The notes under the pieces are model-generated. The model was not told the origin of the DNA. It ran no database searches and was given only the letters and a program-made list of their open reading frames with translations. A program made the position numbers and the translations under genes. A stretch of 39,008 nt of DNA from JANRKB01 sp033763695 (GTDB taxonomy: Bacteria; Planctomycetota; Phycisphaerae; Phycisphaerales; UBA1924), in the NCBI GenBank assembly GCA_033763695.1, contig JANRKB010000011.1:1-39008 (forward strand), written 5' to 3'. Below, in pieces: positions 1 through 8,116 of the stretch (its first letter is position 1; each line of letters begins with the position of its first letter).

Positions 1-86
1 GACAGCACCGCCGCACACAGCACGCCCACGCGGCCCATGCCGAAGCCCTTCATCCCGCTCATTGCCGTCGTCGCGTTGCTGAACAT
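1..86 (-). CDS. N-terminus of a secreted or membrane protein (partial, runs off left edge)
   Basis: Reading the minus strand from an ATG at 86-84 gives 28 open codons to the window edge. They encode a short polar start (MFSNATTAMSG), then MKGFGMGRVGV and a hydrophobic stretch LCAAVL, which looks like the n- and h-regions of a signal peptide. The start is supported by GAGGAG six bases upstream. A second ATG at 53 would give a more compact signal peptide but lacks this ribosome site. Function cannot be told from this fragment. The next gene upstream (308-1705, same strand) is also secreted, so this may be part of a run of exported proteins. Confidence 0.6.
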   Translation of the reverse strand, partial: MFSNATTAMSGMKGFGMGRVGVLCAAVL

Positions 87-274
87 GTGCTGCTCCTCTG
101 TGTCGTGTGTCGTGCGTCGTGCTTTGAGCGTGTCCCGCCGCGTCTCGCGTCGAGGCTGCACTCATCAGCCGCAGATTCCCCCCGTCTCCCTTCACGATTC
201 TCAACGCCGCGCATACAGCTCCAAAAAGAACGCGGCCAGCCGCTTGTGTCGCGACTGGCCGCATCGTGTGCCAA

Positions 275-302
275 CTGCCCGATGCCTGATGCCCGATGCC
301 TT
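275..302 (-). repeat. Three-unit heptad repeat just after a stop codon
   Basis: Directly after the stop codon of the gene at 308-1705 (read on the minus strand) lies AAGGCATC followed by RGGCATY-type heptads, about three units. A homologous copy in the same orientation to its gene follows the ferredoxin stop codon at 13531-13553. Function is unknown; a 3' UTR element or a small dispersed repeat is possible. Confidence 0.6.
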
Positions 303-307
303 TTCTC

Positions 308-1705
308 TCAGCACCCCGCTTCAAACGCGGCCACAAACTCATCGAAATCCTCGAACGTGATGAAGCCGTCGCCGTTGAAGTCGGCCTCGCACTGGGCCCG
401 CAGGAACTCCGTCGCGCCCACATCCGGCCCGCCGCCGAAGATCCGCGGCTTGCCAGTCAAATCGAGGCCCGACCCCTCCATCGCCGAGATGCTTCCCGCA
501 TCAATGCACGGCGAGCCCTCCACCAGCTCGAACGTCAGCGGATTCCAGTACGGATCGGTCGAGAAGTTGCCCGTCCCGCCAAGAATGAATCGGTCGCAGT
601 TGGTGTTCGTTCCGCTCACCGCATCCCCGATCCAGCCAGTCGTGTCCCAGACGATTGAGTTGATCAGTCGGGTCGTTCCATAGAACGTCCAGAACCCGCT
701 GCGTCCGATGCGCACCATCGTGCAGTTTGAGAAGGTGCCGAGAACGCCATTCCCGGTGATGATCCCGACGTCCTCAACCAGCGAATCGCTCACCTGAACT
801 GACGCGGTGCCGGACGAGCCGAACAACGACGTTGCGTTGCGCATGCGGCAGCGCCGTGCAATCACTTGGGCCGCTGGCTCAACCTGGATTACGCCCCAGA
901 ACCCGCTGCTGTTCTGGCCATCGATCTTCAGTCCCTCCAGCGAGAGGAAGCCGCTCTGAGCGAAGAACAACTGCGTGTTTCCGCTCCGCGCCCATTTGGC
1001 ATCTTTGACCACCCATTCACCCACAAATCCCAGGCCGCCGACGCCGCCCGTGTACGTGATCTGTGTCACATCATTGCCAGCACCCGAAATCGATCCGATG
1101 AGCCCCGGCGGACATGTGAGTGTCTTCGTGCTCGCGAGGGTGTACGAGCCCGGACCGATCACCAGTCGCTTCTCTCCGCTCGATTCCATAGCCGTGATCG
1201 CGTCGTCGATCGTCGGATACTCCTCCGGCACGCGGATCGGGCCGCCCTCCCATTCAACAATGTAGAACGGCGCGTAGTTGGTCGACCGCACGCTCCATGA
1301 TGTAGCCCCTTGCACCACCGTGTAACGATCGATCGACGTCAGTCGCGGCTCCCCGCTCGCCCAAGCTCGATAACTACTCGTCGAACCATCGCTCCACGTC
1401 AGAGCGCCAGGCACATCGACTGCCGCCAGCCCGATCGTGTACTTCCCCGACGTCGCCGAAAACGTCGCGTGGATCCACGCACCCTCCGCGGCGTCATTGA
1501 TCGTGGCGAGATCGCCACCCCTCGATCGCGCCCACGCCCGGGCTGCTTCCCAGCTCGCAGCGCTGATCATCGCGTAGCGCCGACCGGAGGAATAGTCGGT
1601 CTGCGCCGTCTTCAGGATCGTCTGTGCGAGGGCATCCGCCGAAACACCGCACACGGTGGCTGCGCCAGTAACCAGCACTGCCGCACTACGAAGATTCAGA
1701 TTCAT
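308..1705 (-). CDS. Secreted C-type-lectin-like / beta-helix protein with C-terminal GC-type dockerin-like module
   Basis: This 465-residue protein starts with a signal peptide (about residues 1-28, ending ADALAQ). Residues about 35-150 resemble a C-type lectin-like domain: a WEAARAWARSRGGDLATI segment, IGLAAVD, then a W-rich part ending YIVEWEGG. The middle (about 160-430) begins VPEEYPTIDDAI and has the repetitive hydrophobic/Asn/Gly pattern of a right-handed parallel beta-helix. The last residues are CEADFNGDGFITFEDFDEFV...FEAGC, a single calcium-loop module with a Cys at each end, as in three other places in this window. A GGAG lies eight bases before the ATG. The combination suggests an exported protein that binds glycans or attaches to a surface; the substrate is unknown. 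It diverges from the sigma factor gene at 1851. Confidence 0.8.
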   Translation of the reverse strand: MNLNLRSAAVLVTGAATVCGVSADALAQTILKTAQTDYSSGRRYAMISAASWEAARAWARSRGGDLATINDAAEGAWIHATFSATSGKYTIGLAAVDVPGALTWSDGSTSSYRAWASGEPRLTSIDRYTVVQGATSWSVRSTNYAPFYIVEWEGGPIRVPEEYPTIDDAITAMESSGEKRLVIGPGSYTLASTKTLTCPPGLIGSISGAGNDVTQITYTGGVGGLGFVGEWVVKDAKWARSGNTQLFFAQSGFLSLEGLKIDGQNSSGFWGVIQVEPAAQVIARRCRMRNATSLFGSSGTASVQVSDSLVEDVGIITGNGVLGTFSNCTMVRIGRSGFWTFYGTTRLINSIVWDTTGWIGDAVSGTNTNCDRFILGGTGNFSTDPYWNPLTFELVEGSPCIDAGSISAMEGSGLDLTGKPRIFGGGPDVGATEFLRAQCEADFNGDGFITFEDFDEFVAAFEAGC

Positions 1706-1804
1706 CGATTGGACTCCATGAGGACGGCACAGTCACTCGTCCGACAGCTCAGCCGCATTACAACCCATCCACCCGTCACGAACGCCGCGCGAAGTTCCAA
1801 ATCG

Positions 1805-1822
1805 CCCAAACGTCTGTTTGGG
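1805..1822. promoter_or_regulatory. Perfect 7-bp inverted repeat upstream of the sigma factor gene
   Basis: CCCAAAC-GTCT-GTTTGGG is a perfect inverted repeat 29 bases before the sigma factor start. A possible -10 element TACACT lies at 1838-1843, so the palindrome would sit over the -35 region, where an operator or activator site is usual. With that -10, transcription would begin at about 1850, at the start codon itself. The repeat is visible; its function is inferred. Confidence 0.4.
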
Positions 1823-1850
1823 ACTTGTCCGATCAGGTACACTTTGAGCC

Positions 1851-2498
1851 GTGATGTCGTCGCCCGCGTCTCCCCATCCCGAGCGATCACCCTCGTCCGG
1901 CACGCCGCACGAGATCACGTTGTTGCTGCGCGGCGTGCGCCCCGACGACTCGGCCGCCGCCGATCGCCTCTTCCCGCTCCTCTACGACGAACTCCGCAAG
2001 ATGGCCCGCGCCAAACTCTCGCACACGCCCGGCGGCACCGCGGGCCAGACGCTTCAGGCCACCGCGCTCGTCCACGAGGTCTACTTCAAGCTCGTCGCCA
2101 AGGACACACCGGCGTACGAGAACCGCCGCCACTTCTTCTTCGCCGCCGCCCGCGCGATGCAGGACATCCTCGTCGACCAGTACCGCCGTCGCGCCGCGAT
2201 CAAGCGCGGCGGGGGCAAGCGTCCCGGCGAACTCGACTCCAACGACCTCGCTGTTGAACCGCCGAATCCGGGCGACGACGTCGTCGGTATCGCCGACGCA
2301 CTGAGCGAACTCGAACGCAGCGATCCGCGCAAGGCACAGATCGTCCGGCTCCGCTACTTCACCGGCCTGAGCGCGGAAGAAACCGCCGCGGCACTCGACG
2401 TCTCGCTCTCCACCGTCGAACGCGAGTGGCGTTTCGCCCGTGCGCTCTTGCACACCATGCTCGCCCGCGATGACAGCGCCAAGGACGCCGACCGCTGA
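1851..2498 (+). CDS. ECF-family RNA polymerase sigma factor
   Basis: This is a 215-residue sigma-70 family factor of the ECF type common in planctomycetes and acidobacteria. Region 2 includes LFPLLYDELRKMARAKL, the characteristic QTLQATALVHEVYFKL segment, and HFFFAAARAMQDILVDQYRRR. Region 4, the -35 binding helix-turn-helix, is ALSELERSDPRKAQIVRLRYF followed by GLSAEETAAALDVSLSTVEREWRFAR. The start is GTG 1851 or ATG 1854, and no clear ribosome site is seen. The stop overlaps the start of the kinase gene by one base (TGATG), so the two are translationally coupled. In such pairs the kinase is thought to take the place of a classical anti-sigma factor; that role is inferred here. Confidence 0.9.
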   Translation: MMSSPASPHPERSPSSGTPHEITLLLRGVRPDDSAAADRLFPLLYDELRKMARAKLSHTPGGTAGQTLQATALVHEVYFKLVAKDTPAYENRRHFFFAAARAMQDILVDQYRRRAAIKRGGGKRPGELDSNDLAVEPPNPGDDVVGIADALSELERSDPRKAQIVRLRYFTGLSAEETAAALDVSLSTVEREWRFARALLHTMLARDDSAKDADR

Positions 2499-5400
2499 TG
2501 GACGCGGCCCTGCTCCAGCGCGCCGAGGCGGTCTTCGCCGAACTCGCCGATCTGGCCGCGGCGCAGCGCGACGCGCGTCTGGCCGCGCTTCGTGCCGAGG
2601 ACGCCGCCCTGCATGATCTGGTGGTCGCGCTGCTCGCCAGCGACGACGCGTCCACCGCGTTCATGCGTTCGCCGCTGCCCGAGCACGACGCCGCGGCACT
2701 CGCCAACCAGCTCGCCGCCTTCGACAACGCCCGCCATCCCGTGCGCATCGGACGCTACACGATCGTCGGGCTGCTGGGTGAAGGCGGCATGGGTACGGTC
2801 TATCACGCAACGCAGGACGTGCCGCGTCGTGCCGTCGCCGTAAAGGTCATGCGTGCCGGGCTGATCACGCGCGAGATGCTTTCTCGCTTCCGGCGCGAGG
2901 CCGAACTGCTCGGGGCGCTGCAGCACCCCGGAATCGCCGCGGTGTACGACGCAGGCTCTGCACGTCTTGAGTTTGCCGACGGCCCTGGGGTTGAACAGCC
3001 GTTCATCGCGATGGAGTTGGTGCAGGGGCGCACACTCACGGCGGCGGCCGCAGAGCTTCCGACGCGCCAGCGGCTCGAGCTCTTCGCCCGCGTCTGCGAT
3101 GCCGTCGACTTCGCGCACACGCACGGCGTGATCCATCGCGACCTGAAGCCCTCGAACATTCTCGTCGCCGCCGACGGCCACACCAAGATTCTCGACTTCG
3201 GCGTGGCCCGCGTCGTCTCCGCCCGCGATGCAGGCGACGCCCCCACCGCCACACTGCAAACCGAGACGGGGCGCATCGTCGGCACGCTTGCGTACATGGC
3301 TCCCGAGCAGTGCGGGCGAGGCTCGACGATCGACCGACGAGCCGACGTATACGCCCTCGGCGCGGTGCTGTACGAACTGCTCGTGGGTCGCCCGCCGCAT
3401 GACCTGCGCGGCTTGTCGATCGTTGAAGCCGCCCGCGTCGTGCGCGACGATGAACCCTCGCGGCTGGGCTCGCTCGATCGCTCGCTGCGCGGCGACATCG
3501 AGACCATTGTCAGCAAGGCTCTCGATCGTGACCCGGCGCGCCGCTACGAATCCGCTGCCGCACTTGCCGCTGATATCCGCCGCCACCTGCTCGATGAACC
3601 GATCATCGCGCGCCCGGCGAGCACGATGTATCAACTGACCAAGTTCGCGCGGCGGAACCGCGCGCTGGTCGGCGGTGTGCTCTTTGCCTTCGTCGCGCTG
3701 GCGATTGGTCTGGTCGCGACACTCGTCTTCGCGACCCGCGAAGCAACGCTGCGCCGCGATGCCGTCACCTCACGACTGCGAGCCGAGCGCGATGCATATC
3801 GCGCCAACCTCGCCGCGGCACAAGCAGCGATCGCCGCCGATGACCCGGAACTCGCCGCCCACCATCTCTCGCACTCCACTGAGTCGCTGCGGGGCTGGGA
3901 GTATCGCCTGCTCAGCCGCGCGTCGTCGCCGTGGACGCAGGACGTCAAGCTGCCGGGCTACACCACGCCGTTCCTCATTCACACGCTCGGCGGCGACTCG
4001 ATGGCGACGATGGAGACCGACGGCACGGTGCATCTCATCGATCTGGCGACGTTTGAACGATCCCGCACGATCAAGTTTGAGAGCACGCCCAAGGCGACAT
4101 CCTGCGACTCACAGCGCCGCCGCCTCGCCGGTATCGACGCGAACTCGCACCTGAGCGTGTGGGACTTTGCGAACGGCAAGAAGATCTGGTCCAAGTCGAC
4201 CTCCAATACGCGTTGGCCTCCCGGCTTCAGTTTCGATGGCGAGATTCTGACGTCATCGGAAAGTTCGGAGAGCCAAGCAGTTCTCTATCGCGCGGCCGAC
4301 GGCAGCGAGATCGCACGCTTCAATGCGCCAACGTCGTATCCGCCGCCGCTGATCTCACCCGACGGCACGCTGCTGTTGTGCAGTTTGCTGGATCGCCAGA
4401 TCACCGTGCTTGATCTGAAGACCGGCGCGAAGCGCTGGGAGGCTCCCGCAGGATTCGCGGCGTTCGCCCCCGACAATATCCACGTCATCCTCAGCGGCAT
4501 CGATCGCGGACGCGCATACGTCTCGCTTGCCAAGATCAGTACCGGCGAGGAGGTGGGACGCTTCCCGATCCTTGACAGCATCGCGTGGAGCGCGGCACGC
4601 GTGACGCTGCGGCCGGACATGGGCGTCTTCGCCGTAAGCGAGTCCGACGCCGTCGTCTCGCTGTGGGATGCACGAAGCTTCAAACGCATCGCTCGCATCG
4701 CCGCACCGAGCGGGATCTATAGCGCGAAGTTCACGCCCGATGGCGCTCGACTGGTGGTCGCGACGCGCAACGGGCACCTGCTTTCCTGTCCCGCGGCGTT
4801 CAGCCCGCACATCATGCACATCGACACGATCGGGCCGCGCACGATCGCGACGACGCTGACGGCGGATGCAGGACTGGCTGCGCTGATCGACTGGGGTTCG
4901 GTGTCGCTGATCGACACGCGCACGTTGCGGCATCGCTGGCGGGTGGCATTGCCGCCGCGTGCGGCCAAGGGCGTGCGGTTCGCTGACGACGGCGACGTGC
5001 TGGTCGATGTCGCGGGTGGTGTGCGTCGGTTTGACGCCCAGAGCGGCGCGGAGCATGCCCCTCGCGAGACCGACGCAGCGCGAGTTGTCGATGCAGCGGT
5101 CGCGCAGGTGCTCGCAACGATGGGCACACGCACAATCGCGCGCGTGAGTGAGAAAGAGATCGAGGAACGCGATCGAGTGGAACGCGGGCGCATCTATCGC
5201 ACGGTCGCAAAGATTGAAGCCGCATGCTTCACGCCCGATGGCTCGCGCGTGCTGGCCGCGTGCAGCGACGGAAGCGTCTCGATCTGGGATGCGGCGAGCG
5301 GCGACGAAGTCGCGCTGCTGCGTGCGCGGCCCGTCCTCAACAACGTGACCATGCGATTCCGCGACGACACCCTCGTGCTCGCACACTACGACGGCGTCAC

Positions 5401-5992
5401 GGTGCTGGAAACGCGGCAGCCCGAGGCCGACGTCTTGACGATCCGCGATCGCACGATCCGCAGTCGAACGTTGATCGACGCGGGCTTCGCCCAGAAGCGG
5501 ATGGCCGCGGAGATCGCCGCGTCGGTCCGCAGCGACGCTTCGCTCACGAGCGTTCAACGCGACGACGCGCTCGCGCTGCTCGCGGTGATCGGCGACCATG
5601 CCGCCACGCTCAACAGCGAAGCGTGGGGCCTGGTCGTTTCGCCCAACAAGCCACGCGAGGGCTATGCCCGTGGCATCGCGCTCGCGAAGCGCGCCAACGA
5701 ACTCATCCCCGACAACGCGATGATGCTCAACACCCTGTCCGTCGGCCAGCATCGGGCCGGGCTCGCAGCCGACGCGCTGGCGACCACACGGCGGATCGAA
5801 GCGATCGAGCGCATCGCCGGCCGCGAGATGTCGATCATCGATCTGGTCGTCGCGACAAAATCGGCAGAAGCGATCGGTGACGCTGATGCGGCGGCGTACC
5901 GGGCCCGACTCATCAAAGCGTGCAGCGCACCCAACGCGCTCGCGAATCCCGAGATGCGGGCGTTTGCCCGCGAGGCGGGCATCGGCGAGTGA
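2498..5992 (+). CDS. Membrane-anchored Ser/Thr protein kinase with WD40-like sensor domain
   Basis: This 1164-residue protein has a Hanks-type kinase domain at about residues 85-370: glycine loop GEGGMG near 94, AVKVM lysine near 114, HRDLKPSN near 213, DFG near 232 and the GTLAYMAPEQ activation segment. All key residues are intact, so it should be active. A single transmembrane helix lies near 388-413 (VGGVLFAFVALAIGLVATLVF) and a coiled stretch follows it. Residues about 470-1000 hold degenerate WD40-like blades, for example the VSLWDARS and VSIWDAAS ends. Residues about 1040-1130 have TPR-like features (NTLSVGQHRAGLAADAL). The architecture (cytoplasmic kinase, helix, large beta-propeller) is typical of planctomycete kinases placed next to ECF sigma factors. 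The signal it senses is unknown. Confidence 0.92.
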   Translation: MDAALLQRAEAVFAELADLAAAQRDARLAALRAEDAALHDLVVALLASDDASTAFMRSPLPEHDAAALANQLAAFDNARHPVRIGRYTIVGLLGEGGMGTVYHATQDVPRRAVAVKVMRAGLITREMLSRFRREAELLGALQHPGIAAVYDAGSARLEFADGPGVEQPFIAMELVQGRTLTAAAAELPTRQRLELFARVCDAVDFAHTHGVIHRDLKPSNILVAADGHTKILDFGVARVVSARDAGDAPTATLQTETGRIVGTLAYMAPEQCGRGSTIDRRADVYALGAVLYELLVGRPPHDLRGLSIVEAARVVRDDEPSRLGSLDRSLRGDIETIVSKALDRDPARRYESAAALAADIRRHLLDEPIIARPASTMYQLTKFARRNRALVGGVLFAFVALAIGLVATLVFATREATLRRDAVTSRLRAERDAYRANLAAAQAAIAADDPELAAHHLSHSTESLRGWEYRLLSRASSPWTQDVKLPGYTTPFLIHTLGGDSMATMETDGTVHLIDLATFERSRTIKFESTPKATSCDSQRRRLAGIDANSHLSVWDFANGKKIWSKSTSNTRWPPGFSFDGEILTSSESSESQAVLYRAADGSEIARFNAPTSYPPPLISPDGTLLLCSLLDRQITVLDLKTGAKRWEAPAGFAAFAPDNIHVILSGIDRGRAYVSLAKISTGEEVGRFPILDSIAWSAARVTLRPDMGVFAVSESDAVVSLWDARSFKRIARIAAPSGIYSAKFTPDGARLVVATRNGHLLSCPAAFSPHIMHIDTIGPRTIATTLTADAGLAALIDWGSVSLIDTRTLRHRWRVALPPRAAKGVRFADDGDVLVDVAGGVRRFDAQSGAEHAPRETDAARVVDAAVAQVLATMGTRTIARVSEKEIEERDRVERGRIYRTVAKIEAACFTPDGSRVLAACSDGSVSIWDAASGDEVALLRARPVLNNVTMRFRDDTLVLAHYDGVTVLETRQPEADVLTIRDRTIRSRTLIDAGFAQKRMAAEIAASVRSDASLTSVQRDDALALLAVIGDHAATLNSEAWGLVVSPNKPREGYARGIALAKRANELIPDNAMMLNTLSVGQHRAGLAADALATTRRIEAIERIAGREMSIIDLVVATKSAEAIGDADAAAYRARLIKACSAPNALANPEMRAFAREAGIGE

Positions 5993-6101
5993 GCCAGCGA
6001 TGCGTACGCGTTGTCCTGCGGCGTGACAGTGTGCGCCGCGGGCATGGCGACTCTGGTAACGGGAAACGATGCACGACGCCTGCTGACGCGGCACGCAGAT
6101 C

Positions 6102-6293
6102 GTGACGCGCGTCGCCACGCTGACGGTGTGCGCGGCGGACTTCAACTGCGACGGCGCGATCGACATGAACGACTTCGATGACTTCGTGACCGACTTTGAG
6201 TCCGGTGCGTTCGAGGCGGATGTCGATGGCGATGGCTTCCTGACATTCGAGGACTTCGATGCGTTTGTGCGGGCATTCGACTCCGGGTGCTGA
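6102..6293 (+). pseudogene. Orphan dockerin-like C-terminal module
   Basis: A 63-codon frame from GTG 6102 encodes VCAADFNCDGAIDMNDFDDF..., then DVDGDGFLTFEDFDAFVRAF and a final DSGC. This is two calcium-loop repeats closed by a terminal Cys, just like the C-termini of the secreted proteins at 308-1705, 6394-7233 and 27928-30408. It has no signal peptide, and the frame is blocked upstream by a stop at 6084-6086. It therefore looks like the tail of a lost or truncated exported protein. A free-standing small protein is possible, since the codons remain open and the motif residues are intact. Confidence 0.55.
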
Positions 6294-6322
6294 GGCACGA
6301 CTTCTCGGACCGAAAGAAACTC

Positions 6323-6351
6323 TTTTCACTTTCGTGCGGATTCGGTAGGCT
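6323..6351 (+). promoter_or_regulatory. Possible sigma-70-type promoter
   Basis: TTTTCA and TAGGCT are separated by 17 bases, about 40 bases upstream of the secreted protein gene at 6394. Each element matches only part of the consensus. A 6-bp inverted repeat (CGAAAG 6311-6316 with CTTTCG 6329-6334) overlaps the -35 element. Confidence 0.3.
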
Positions 6352-6393
6352 TCGGGTCTGTCGCGGCTGCGGCGTGGATGGAGGGGCCGAGAG

Positions 6394-7233
6394 ATGTTGC
6401 ATGTGTTGCGTGGGGCGGGCGCACTGGTCGCCGCGGTGGTGCTGGCGGCGTCGTGCGGGCAAGCAACTGCCCAGCCGTATTGGTTCGGATATGAGCCGAC
6501 CTTGGGGACGCTGCCGGACCAGCAGTGCTGGGAACTGGTGCAGACCGGGACGCATCCGACACCGACCATTGTCGACGGCACGCTGCGCACGGGGCCGACG
6601 AGTACGAGCGGCACGCAGAGCTGGGCGCGGGTTTTCAATGAGGAGATCGATTTCACGCGCGGCGCGGTGATGGAAGTCACACTCGAAGTCATCACATCGA
6701 ACTACAACGCGACATCGGGCGGTTCGGGGCAACGGGCGGGGTTTTATTTCTCGATTGCGGACAAGACAGGGCGGCGATTCACCGTGGGAATCGCTTCGAA
6801 CAAGCTGCTGATTGCGACGACCGACCCGACGCCGATCGGAGCCGCGAACCCGTCCGTGGATTTCGTGACGACCGGCCAGGCGCGGACGTACCGGCTTGAG
6901 GTGCTCGGCACGACAGGGCGGCTGTATGTGGATGGCGAACTCAAACTGACGGCGACACATAACGCGCTCAACACGACGTTCAACCGCGTCACCTTCGGCG
7001 ACTCGAGCATCTATGGGACGAGCAGGGTAATCGTGCACTCGGCACGTGTCACCGTGAACAACAAGCCGTGCTATGGCGATTTCAATCGCGACTGCTTCCT
7101 CGACTTCGTGGACTTTGACGACTTCGTCAAAGCGTTTCAGGATGGATTGGCCATCGCAGACTTCAATGGCGATGGGTTTCTGGACTTCATGGACTTCGAC
7201 GCGTTTGTGACGGACTTCGAGGCGGGGTGCTGA
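6394..7233 (+). CDS. Secreted LamG-like protein with two-repeat GC-type dockerin-like tail
   Basis: This is a 279-residue exported protein. Residues 1-26 form a signal peptide (hydrophobic core AGALVAAVVLAAS, cleavage near ATAQP). Residues about 30-215 look like a concanavalin A/LamG-type jelly roll: alternating beta strands, YRLEVLGTTGRLYVDGEL as the typical ligand-side strand pair, and a short strand at the end. The C-terminus carries CYGDFNRDCFLDFVDFDDF... and ADFNGDGFLDFMDFDAF...FEAGC, two calcium-loop repeats bounded by Cys. GGAGGGG lies upstream of the ATG at about ten bases. The same tail occurs just upstream as an orphan fragment (6102-6293), suggesting local duplication or decay. The substrate is unknown. 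Confidence 0.8.
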   Translation: MLHVLRGAGALVAAVVLAASCGQATAQPYWFGYEPTLGTLPDQQCWELVQTGTHPTPTIVDGTLRTGPTSTSGTQSWARVFNEEIDFTRGAVMEVTLEVITSNYNATSGGSGQRAGFYFSIADKTGRRFTVGIASNKLLIATTDPTPIGAANPSVDFVTTGQARTYRLEVLGTTGRLYVDGELKLTATHNALNTTFNRVTFGDSSIYGTSRVIVHSARVTVNNKPCYGDFNRDCFLDFVDFDDFVKAFQDGLAIADFNGDGFLDFMDFDAFVTDFEAGC

Positions 7234-7234
7234 C

Positions 7235-7250
7235 GCAGCGGAGCCGCTGC
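7235..7250 (+). other. Short perfect hairpin after the stop codon
   Basis: GCAGCGG-AG-CCGCTGC starts one base after the stop codon of the LamG-like gene. There is no T-run, so it is more likely a 3' end stabiliser or an attenuator than an intrinsic terminator. Confidence 0.35.
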
Positions 7251-7315
7251 GGCCACCCCAAACAAGAACCTGTAATACAATCAGAATGCGAACCGAACAA
7301 TTTGGCGGCATCCAA

Positions 7316-7412
7316 GTTGAAAGGTCAGACAGTTATCCGTAAAGTGGATGCTTCAACCCAGCCCCCGGAAGGGCGGCGAGTGCGCTTCGGTGCCTCGCCG
7401 CCTTCGTTTTTA
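7316..7412 (+). ncRNA. Candidate folded RNA element ending in an intrinsic terminator
   Basis: A clearly less GC-rich stretch carries nested pairing. GTTGAA (7316-7321) pairs with TTCAAC (7352-7357) around an inner hairpin ATCC (7335-7338) with GGAT (7346-7349). It is followed by the strong terminator listed separately. No reading frame fits. It could be a small RNA or the 3' UTR of the gene at 6394-7233. I do not recognise a known family. Confidence 0.35.
7368..7412 (+). terminator. Strong intrinsic terminator with UUCG loop
   Basis: GGCGGCGAG (7372-7380) pairs with CTCGCCGCC (7394-7402). The stem continues inward through GCGC/GTGC to a TTCG loop and is flanked by GAA/TTC. A run of five T follows (GTTTTTA). 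It ends transcription from the 6394-7233 gene or from the folded element above, before the regulator gene at 7517. Confidence 0.8.
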
Positions 7413-7454
7413 AGATTGCGCAAAGACACGAGTACGCCAGCGAGCGTGGCAATC

Positions 7455-7474
7455 GTTTCAATCTTTTCTGAAAC
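7455..7474. promoter_or_regulatory. Palindromic operator-like site before gbsR-type gene
   Basis: GTTTCA and TGAAAC form a perfect inverted repeat with an 8-base spacer, 42 bases upstream of the regulator at 7517. Spacing and symmetry suit a dimeric MarR-type winged-helix protein, so autoregulation is likely but not shown. Confidence 0.45.
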
Positions 7475-7516
7475 AATGCTGGACAGGGGCATGCGGCGGA
7501 CTCATACTCAGAGCAG

Positions 7517-8116
7517 ATGCCTGAGGTGCCTTCCAACCCCGCGCCGTCGCCCGCCTTGAGTGCGGCACAGGATCGCTTCGTCTCCGTGTGGGGGCAGATG
7601 GCGGGCGCGTGGGGAATCAGCCGCACGATGGCTGAGGTGCACGCGCTGCTGTTCATCGTCGGCGAACCGATGTGCACCGACGACGTGATGGATCGCCTGC
7701 AGATTTCACGCGGCAACGCGTCGATGTCGCTGCGTGCCCTCGTCGAGTGGGGCATCGTGTCGCGAACCCATGTCCGCGGCGATCGCAAGGAATACTTCAA
7801 GTCCGAGCAGGACGTGTGGGCGATGTTTCGCGCGATTGTCCGCGAGCGGATGAAGCGCGAGGTTGATCCCCTGCTCGCGTCACTGCATGAAATCCGTGAC
7901 ATGACCGCGCGCGACAGCAAGCGCGGACGCGATGACGCGGCCCTCGCCGCCCATCACAAGCGGATCGACGGCTTGCTCGAGTTCTTCAGCTCGGTAGAGC
8001 GGCTCAGCCAGGGCTTCGTCAGCCCGGCCGGACGCGGCCTTCGCGTCGCAGCGACGCTGCTCTCCAAACTGCACGAAGCGACGGCGTCGCGGATGGGCGA
8101 GCGGGGTGAGCGGTGA
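7517..8116 (+). CDS. GbsR/MarR-family transcriptional regulator
   Basis: The 199-residue protein matches the GbsR branch of MarR regulators. It opens with FVSVWGQMAGAWGISRTMAEVHALLFI, followed by the winged helix-turn-helix MTDV-type segment CTDDVMDRLQISRGNASMSLRALVEWGIV and the wing THVRGDRKEYFK. A long C-terminal helical part probably dimerises. In characterised relatives these proteins control osmoprotectant or membrane functions; no such gene is adjacent, so the regulon is unknown. The next gene overlaps by four bases (GTGA) and is probably cotranscribed. A perfect palindrome at 7455-7474 is a candidate operator. Confidence 0.85.
   Translation: MPEVPSNPAPSPALSAAQDRFVSVWGQMAGAWGISRTMAEVHALLFIVGEPMCTDDVMDRLQISRGNASMSLRALVEWGIVSRTHVRGDRKEYFKSEQDVWAMFRAIVRERMKREVDPLLASLHEIRDMTARDSKRGRDDAALAAHHKRIDGLLEFFSSVERLSQGFVSPAGRGLRVAATLLSKLHEATASRMGERGER

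Noticed and set aside
37..360. Short plus-strand frame at the left edge
   Set aside because: Its translation is Arg/Ser/Cys-rich, and the minus strand here has a signal-peptide start with a good ribosome site.
2354..6298. Long open frames on the minus strand opposite the kinase gene (426 and 647 codons)
   Set aside because: They are shadows of a high-GC coding strand: Arg/His/Ala-rich translations, no domain, no ribosome site, and a complete kinase on the plus strand.
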